NCBI GenBank assembly: GCA_958299035.1
Contig: CATQJL010000316.1
Location: 45,567,585 to 45,631,584 of the forward strand
Origin: Cylicocyclus nassatus
Taxonomy: Eukaryota > Nematoda > Chromadorea > Rhabditida > Strongylidae
Direction: 5' to 3'
Length of the DNA: 64,000 bases
Shown here in pieces: positions 58,100 through 64,000 of the stretch. Position 1 is the stretch's first letter. The number at the start of each line of letters is the position of its first letter. The notes under the pieces are model-generated. The model saw only the letters and a program-made list of their open reading frames with translations, was not told where the DNA came from and did not search any database. Position numbers and translations under genes: made by a program.

Positions 58100-58672
58100 T
58101 GCGGAACACGTAAAAAATTAAAAGAAGTCAAAGCAAATCACTATACTGCGTCTATTATGAATCATTTCATGCTTTCTGCAACACTTTGGCAATTTGGTGT
58201 CTTGTATAAGAGGGTCTTTTGCAACCGCGTTGGAAAGTACATATTGCAACTTCTCTCATATTTTTTTCCTCATTGAAAGTGGATTACTTAAATTTTGGCA
58301 TGATGTAGATTATGAAATACGTATATGAGATTCGAGGCAAGCGTACGGCAATGAGGCGGAAACCTCAGATGTAGGTTTAGTTGGGACCTGGTTTAGAGCA
58401 ATATTCAGCCTTCCGTGCGAGAAGATCTTGCAATAGTGTCTTTTTTGTAAGGTTTATAACAATTTTTAATATAATTCAGTACTCAAGTTTAGCAGGAGAA
58501 AATTTCTCCACGATGCAAGACCCATAAAAATTCGGAATTAGCGTCGTAGTTGGTGACAAATGTGCGCATCTGTTGCATATCGCGACGCTGTTCAAGTTCC
58601 TAATTACGTCAAACCTCAATTTGTCTTCAAACCGTGACTTTTGACTAAACTTGTTGAGTTAGTAAGCGATAT
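58100..58672. other. no recognised feature
   Basis: AT-rich spacer without visible structure. Confidence 0.4.
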
Positions 58673-58673
58673 A

Positions 58674-59626
58674 TTAGGTTGGCTCGAAAGTTCTGGGACA
58701 TTTTCAGACGAGATCTGCTATTTCTCAAAAATTAATGCATACACATCCGATAGAGGTACCACAGAACAAAGCAAGCTCTACAAGATGGCATGCAAAAGTT
58801 CGCACCAGCTTCGACCCACCGAAGTTTGCACCCAAAACCTGAGTCGTACTGAAATTCAAAAAATCGCGAAAAATTCATATCTTAAAAAATCCTACGGATC
58901 TCCAACTTGCTCACAAATATTTGTACACCACATTAGACATTCATATGTACCGTTCCTGGATTTTTTCCTCATCTGGAAATCGAGAAAAGGAAGTCTTCCT
59001 GCTTATACAAAAACGAAGCTACGTTGTTCCCACTCATGTAATCGTATAGTACAAGCCTGTAGAAGCATAACCTTGAATTTCCAGCTTTCCACAGGCCCTG
59101 TTCCCGGAAATTACCGAATTGCTTTCCTCACTCGGGTGTTCCATGCTAAAATCAATACTTCTCGACTAATAGGGCTTACGAAAAGCTAAAAATTTACGGT
59201 TATACTTATAAGGGATTGTAGAATACAATTACATGAATGGAAACATCCTAGCTTCGTTTTTGTTAAATCTTGAGAATTTTCGTTTTCTCGATTTCCAGAT
59301 AAAGAAAAAATACAGGAACGATACAGATGAGTGTCTAATGTGGTGTGCAATTTTCGTGAGCAAGTTGGAAATCCGTAGGATTTGTTTGAACAAAGATATT
59401 AATTTCTCGCAATTATTGAATTTCAGTGCGACTCACAAAGATGTCAGATTGTCAGATTTTGGATGCAAACTTACGTTGGGTTAAAGCTGGTGCGAAGTTT
59501 TGCATACCATCATGTAGACCTTGCTTTGCTCTATCGAATGGTGCCTCTACCGGATGTATATACATTAAGTTTTGAGAAACAGCAGATCTTGTCTGAAAAT
59601 GTCCCAGAACTTTCAAGCCAACCTAT
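58674..59626. mobile_element. mariner-type MITE with arms of about 330 bp
   Basis: TAGGTTGGCTCGAAAGTTCT and AGAACTTTCAAGCCAACCTA are the ends, flanked by TA-rich sequence. Inner pairs include CTCCAACTTGCTCAC, ACATTAGACATTCATATG and TCTGGAAATCGAGAAAA. The 182-codon frame inside has no transposase motif. Confidence 0.8.
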
Positions 59627-59629
59627 ATG

Positions 59630-60105
59630 ACCAGTTTGTAGTTCAACTTGTTTAAGCTCAATATCTAGAATTTTAGCAGTTTTTGAAAAAGCTCCGTTTC
59701 TTTGTATCAAACTCAAGAAGATGAGTTGCTCAAATTATAATTAACATCATAATAAAGCCAAAAATTGACTGCGTCACATTTGAAAAGTGGAAAGATAGCA
59801 AAAAGACAAACTCATACTAGTTTTACACCTTTTTCAGAAACCTACCCGACAAAATCTAATGTTCTCCGCGATTTGATACCGTTCCGCCAATGAATAAACT
59901 CTAGCTGTTGTTGTATTGCCCAAAGCCTCGCGATAGTAACGCTTGTTGACATTGTCGTTGAATTTGTTAGCCTGATGATAGGAGCATGAGTGAGCAACAA
60001 TTAGTTAAAGAAGATTAGGAATAACGTTTGCAATTTGTGAAAAAAATCGTGTCGCCGCCAAAGTCAGAGCGGCCGTCCAACTTAGACCCGTATCTATGTG
60101 CCTTC
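59630..60105. other. no recognised feature
   Basis: AT-rich spacer. Confidence 0.4.
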
Positions 60106-60114
60106 TGTATCATA

Positions 60115-60335
60115 AGGACTGATTAGGGCTCGTGCGTTTCGGGCTTCGCGCATAATCCTCCCTAGGCTCTGCACCTCGTTCGCAAGCATGCTGCCTGATG
60201 TTTTTCTCCTCCACGAGTCTGGGTGATTCCAAATCGTTAACCAAGCGTGGAAAAATGATTAGAGAGCACGCGAAGAGCTCACGCGAGGCGGTTTGGAAAC
60301 AGAGCCGCACGAAACCCCCTAGTCCCTAGACAACG
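60115..60335. repeat. imperfect inverted repeat
   Basis: ATTAGGGCTCGTGCGTTTCGGG at left against GCCGCACGAAACCCCCTAGT at right. Confidence 0.35.
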
Positions 60336-60439
60336 TACATTGGAGGGGAGAGTACCTGTGATGAGAGGCCTTATACGGCGTTCTGGGTCTCCTACTCCAA
60401 TGTCTAAGCAATAGGGAACATAGCGGGTTGGTACTATAC

Positions 60440-60630
60440 TTGGGACCGAATCGAATAATTATTCGATCATTCGAATAAATCATTCGAATGCGAATGATTT
60501 GAAAAGTCGAATATTCGAAAATCTGAAATTTCGAATAAAATTCGAAAGTAGTCGAATATTCGAAAATCTCAACTTTCGAATATTCTTCGATAGTCGAATG
60601 TTCGAGGGTCACTTATTCGATCATTCGATG
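60440..60630. repeat. second TTCGAATA palindromic repeat block
   Basis: Same TTCGAATATTCGAA-type units as at 225-540. It ends within about 30 bp of the broken edge of the LINE endonuclease. Confidence 0.8.
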
Positions 60631-60656
60631 TCCATCAAATATTTGCCTTGTTAAAG

Positions 60657-62470
60657 GTTGCTTCTACATCAAACAAGTGACTAGATTCACTGTTTCGAGT
60701 TCTGATTTATTAATTGTAGAACTTTTCTGTTCATCGAGTTTGAATACTGTCAAGTTCGTAATCGTGTATCGTCCACCTAACTCCACGCAGGGTGATGATA
60801 AACAGCTGATTGAGCTTCTCACCAATTTATCTTCTGATGGAAATAGTACACTTATTGTGGGTGATTTCAATCTGCATATTGATTGGTTCAATATGAAGCA
60901 CATCAGCCCTGAATCTAAACCATTCCTTGACTTCTTCATCAACGCTGAATTGAAGCAGCATGTCCTATATCCAACCCACGCTGATAATATTCTGGACATT
61001 ATATTGTCCACTTCGGAAAACGTTCACAATGTCAGACTCTATCCACCTTTGGCTTCTGCAGATCATAGCATCGTTACATTTGAGTATAACGACAACTTTC
61101 GACTTGTCCCATCTTATCCTACACCCGACTTTGTGCACTTTGACTACGATTCCCTCAACAAGTATTTATCTGAAGTTGACTGGCATGCACTGTTTGATAA
61201 TTACCGCAATGTTGATGACTTGTATCTCAGATTCTGCCAAGTCATCTATACTGGAATGGCATTGTTTGGTACTATGAAGATTAATTGCACCTCTGGCTTG
61301 ATTTATCCTGCTCATATTCGTTCCCTTATTGAACAGAAGTGTCGCTTATTTTGTGTTTTAGATTCACCTCTGTCTAGCCCCCTGTATAAGAAAGTCTGTG
61401 CTGATACTGACCTGCACCTCAAAAAATTTTTAGCAAATCATGAGCGACGCTTATCGAAGAAATCTTCTATGAGAAATTTGTTTAGATACATTCACCACAA
61501 GTTACAAAGTAAAGTTAGCCTCCCGGTGTTGAAAGACTCTTTGGGTTGTACTTGCTGTAATGGTTCTAGTAAAGCAGAGGCCTTGGGTGAATACTTTGCC
61601 ACTGTGTTTGCGAATCCTTTGAGTATCACCGTCCCCTCCTCCCATCCTCCTCAAAACAAATTGAATTCTGTTTATTTTCACCCTGCGAAAGTTAGAAGAG
61701 TCCTGAGGTCTCTAAAACCTTCGTGTATGGAGCCGTACGATGGCATCCCTCAGATACTCTACAAAATGTGTGCAGATACTCTCGCCAAACCGCTTGCTGA
61801 TATATTCAATCTTTCCTTATACTTCGGTGAGATTCCTTCTCTTTGGAAGGAAGCCATTGTTACAGTTGTGCCTAAAACTTCCGCAGCTGAAAGCGTTGCC
61901 GATTTTCGCCCCATTAGCCATAACTCTGTTCCCATCAAGATTATGGAGAGAATTATCAGAAGTAAATTACTACTTTGGTTGGAGAGGTTCCATCCTGTTT
62001 CGCCCGAGCACCATGGCTTTGTGCCAGGCAAGTCAACTGCAACTAATCTTACTGAAGCTGTTTTTGATTGGAAGGTAGCCTTGAGTTTGAGGAAATCTGT
62101 GGATATTGTATACTTCGACCTTTCCAAGGCTTTTGATAGAATACCTCATCGTTTGCTTCTTTGCAAGCTAGAGAATATCGGAATTTCGGGAAACCTATTA
62201 ACTTGGTTCGAGTCTTACTTGAGCAATAGATGCATGACGGTAAAGATTGGTCATAAATATTCAACAAAATTTCCCTGTCCCAGTGGAGTTCTTCAGGGAG
62301 CTGTCCTATCTCCTTTGTTATTTTTGGTATACACTCTGGACCTACCTAATACTTTAAAAACAATGGATGTACGCGCACAAATCTACGCAGACGATACAAA
62401 GATATATGCATCTTATGATGAAGATAATTTTGACACAGTTCATGATGCATTGCAGTCGTCAATTGATAAA
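60657..62470 (+). pseudogene. LINE ORF2: endonuclease C-terminus and reverse transcriptase, both ends lost
   Basis: APE-type endonuclease nicks target DNA and RT copies the element RNA there. Seen: VYRPPNS and VGDFNLHIDW (endonuclease middle), SADHSIV (terminal SDH motif), then RT boxes FRPISHNS, YFDLSKAFDRIPH (catalytic Asp, about residue 480 from 60677), GVLQGAVLSPLLF and the YADD box (about residue 570). No start codon belongs here: the upstream frame through GCFYIKQV is also element sequence. After SSIDKM (about 62470) the frame becomes antisense of the endonuclease N-terminus, so the last 60 codons to 62662 are not RT. Confidence 0.88.
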
Positions 62471-62701
62471 ATGTACACCACCACCTTTTCGCTTCGGTCT
62501 GTCAGTACGAAATATCGAATATGGCAGATCACCAATCAGCTCAGAGTCGTGTATCTTTGGCTTAAGCCAGGTTTCAGTCAGAAACACGAGATCAGGTTTA
62601 GTATTTATCAGAAACGAATGCAAATGATGCAATTTATTCACAATACTACGTGCATTCAGTAAAACACATTTCAGTATTCCAGGGTTCCCGTGCGTGATCA
62701 T
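62459..62701 (-). pseudogene. LINE ORF2: N-terminal piece of the endonuclease
   Basis: Starts at an ATG that shares its A with the ORF1 stop. Carries LLNARSIVNKL and PDLVFLTETWL (catalytic Glu in TETW) and reaches KRKGGGV, where APE endonucleases continue into a beta strand; here it hits the inversion point at about 62475 and stops 4-5 codons later. Confidence 0.85.
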
Positions 62702-62703
62702 TA
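62696..62703 (-). promoter_or_regulatory. TAATGA stop/start overlap between ORF1 and ORF2
   Basis: Minus strand GTAAACTAATGATCACG: TAA ends ORF1, the ATG beginning on its last A starts ORF2, and TGA gives ORF1 a second tandem stop. The same UAAUGA arrangement supports termination-reinitiation in the silkworm SART1 LINE. Confidence 0.8.
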
Positions 62704-63369
62704 GTTTACCGAACTCCTACTTGGAAGCTCCGAGATACGCTTGAGTTGGCCGCGATAAACGACCCACTCCTTCTCGGGTTTCCCAGCATTGAGTTCCTTG
62801 GCCTGCTGCCTAAGTTCGTATTCGACCCTCCGTTCCTCGCTAGTCGTACTTTTACGGATGAAAATATTGGAGAAGGGTGAGTTCCGAAGCCGATAAGAAT
62901 TTGCTAGCGCTTTTTGCCAATAGTAAGTTGACGGAAAAATGACCTTAACTAGCCGAGGACGGTCGGGCGATGCCTTCCCAATGCGAAGGATTTCGCTTGG
63001 GCAGCAGTCAATATCAAGAACGTCCATGATATCGTCCACCCTACTCCTAAGGTCCCTAGCCCGCTCTGATGCGCGGAGATCATTCGATGACTCTTGTACC
63101 CCACTTATGACAATTGTGCGCGATCGTTTCTCAACCTCAAGTTCACCAGAGACCGCATTCTGGAGTCTCTGCGAAAGGATGTCTAGCAATTGATCGATCA
63201 CTGGATCCTTGTTCCTATCCTTGATATGCAGCAAAAGGTCTGAGGCTGACATATTAGAACAGTCAGCACGGTTGACCTCACTTTGCATGCCAACAATAGG
63301 AGCAGGAGTCGATGCAGAGCTAGAAACACCCCTACGAGATGAACGAGAGGCTTTGGGAGGCATGATCAC
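62701..63369 (-). CDS. LINE ORF1 protein
   Basis: 222 codons, open from ATG to TAA. An RRM-like segment begins TIVISGVQESS and continues to RPRLVKVIFPS; the tail is basic (FIRKSTTSEERR, ELRQQAKELN). N-terminus is Ser/Pro-rich. ORF1 proteins of this kind bind element RNA. No cysteine-knuckle is seen. Length and intact frame suggest the 5' part is young. It overlaps ORF2 by 1 nt. Confidence 0.8.
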   Translation of the reverse strand: MIMPPKASRSSRRGVSSSASTPAPIVGMQSEVNRADCSNMSASDLLLHIKDRNKDPVIDQLLDILSQRLQNAVSGELEVEKRSRTIVISGVQESSNDLRASERARDLRSRVDDIMDVLDIDCCPSEILRIGKASPDRPRLVKVIFPSTYYWQKALANSYRLRNSPFSNIFIRKSTTSEERRVEYELRQQAKELNAGKPEKEWVVYRGQLKRISELPSRSSVN

Positions 63370-64000
63370 GATCTATAGAAAGCAATATAGTCAAAGGCCA
63401 AGAAAATCAATACAAAAAGGCGCAAGCGATAGCGATTCCAACCCAGTAGAAGGTAACCGGATGAGGACAAAACAAAATCGAACGAAAAATAAGCAGCTGA
63501 AAGAGTTGCTACCAAGCAGAATCAAAAATAGAGAGCTTAAAGTGCAAAATGGAAAGAAAAAAGGTTGTAAACGAATGGAACAGTCAGAGCGGACAAAAAG
63601 GCAGCAAGATGGCTTCAGCGCTTACCCGTTGATATTGTGTCAGCGCGTAGCGGTGAAGCCTTCAAGAAAAAATTTTAAAAAAGCTGATTTGACCCAACTT
63701 TTGAGCAGTGATACTTCTCTTTGATTGCGTTGCGTTTTCAATGTTGTGTTCAGTTTTTTTTTAGGGTTCAGGATTTTAGGGTTTATGGTTGTTATGGTTC
63801 TCCTACGCTTGGTTCTGAGGCTTGATTTTAATTGCACTTTTTGCTTCTACTTTATTTTTCATCTCTCAAATTCCTTTTTCTAGATCCTTGCTTTTGTGCT
63901 GTGCATGTCTCTGTCCTTTTCGTTTGACGGTGCTATGGCACGCGACTCCGCCTGTCTCAGTTTGGTGTTCACTCTGGGCTGACTATGATCGAAGGGATGC
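63370..64000 (-). other. probable LINE 5' UTR and flank
   Basis: Upstream of ORF1 on the minus strand; no boundary or target duplication seen. Includes A-rich coding-like frames and TTTAGGGTT words near 63.76-63.79 kb. Confidence 0.35.

Larger units (their letters stand above)
60657..63369. mobile_element. non-LTR retrotransposon with internal inversion
   Basis: Minus strand 63369-62475 holds ORF1 and the first part of ORF2 (endonuclease up to KGGGV). Plus strand 60657-62470 holds the rest of the endonuclease (from CFYIKQ) and two thirds of the RT. The two endonuclease pieces join without gap or overlap at protein level, so one ORF2 was cut there and its downstream part flipped. RT thumb, C-terminus and 3' UTR are missing. 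The protein set (ORF1, APE endonuclease, RT) fits a CR1/Jockey-type LINE. Confidence 0.85.

Noticed and set aside
58641..59189. 182-codon frame in the mariner MITE
   Set aside because: No D,D34D-type motif; it follows the inverted-repeat arm that recurs without coding at 16.0 and 42.5 kb.
62471..62662. Last 64 codons of the plus-strand RT frame
   Set aside because: Antisense of the endonuclease N-terminus after the inversion point, not RT.
63755..63800. TTTAGGG telomere-like words
   Set aside because: Only two imperfect, non-tandem words, and not the nematode unit.

Overview
The window reads as repeat-rich nuclear DNA of a nematode. Four things point there: two split genes on the minus strand encode Sra/Srab-type seven-transmembrane chemoreceptors, a nematode-restricted receptor group; their introns have GT..AG ends and several are only 45-53 nt; in both genes a 3' splice acceptor sits 2-3 nt upstream of the initiator ATG, as expected for spliced-leader trans-splicing; and an interstitial tract of nematode telomere units (TTAGGC) lies at 30.24 kb. 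I cannot name the species.

Layout. 0-7 kb: a TTCGAATA simple repeat, several small inverted-repeat elements and two weak candidate exons. 7.26-13.4 kb: a three-level nest. A Penelope-like element (PLE, minus strand) is split by an LTR retroelement with TG..CA LTRs, a 4-bp target duplication and a tRNA-type primer site, and that LTR element is split by a 1.19-kb Helitron-like element. A second PLE copy lies head-to-head with the first and is cut by another Helitron end. 13.9-15.7 kb: a TA-flanked transposon carrying the tail of a DDE transposase, itself interrupted by a TTAA-flanked element, then a piggyBac-type MITE. 16-19.5 kb: mariner-type and GGGTTC-rich inverted repeats. 20.18-28.25 kb: chemoreceptor gene 1, stretched by at least six repeats in its introns and carrying a 1-nt frameshift in exon 3. 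30-37.1 kb: telomeric repeat, a miniature LTR retrotransposon with two 318-bp LTRs, another Helitron, and a 2.13-kb hAT-type foldback with an 8-bp target duplication. 38-42.8 kb: mariner-type MITE and remnants. 43.23-46.30 kb: chemoreceptor gene 2, intact, 329 codons by my splice model. 47-59.6 kb: mariner-, piggyBac- and TTAA-type MITEs, a family with CTCAGATAATCGCCGG termini, Helitron ends and a 9-bp minisatellite. 60.4-64 kb: a second TTCGAATA block and a non-LTR retrotransposon whose middle (endonuclease C-terminus plus RT) is inverted relative to its ORF1 and endonuclease N-terminus.

The only likely functional gene is chemoreceptor gene 2; gene 1 is a diverged paralogue, probably a pseudogene in this copy. 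Most of the rest is explained as layered transposable elements. The observations I rate highest are the UAAUGA stop/start overlap of the LINE with its internal inversion, the three-level nest, and the intron-architecture differences between the two receptor paralogues. I could not run searches; family names rest on motifs, termini and target duplications read by eye.
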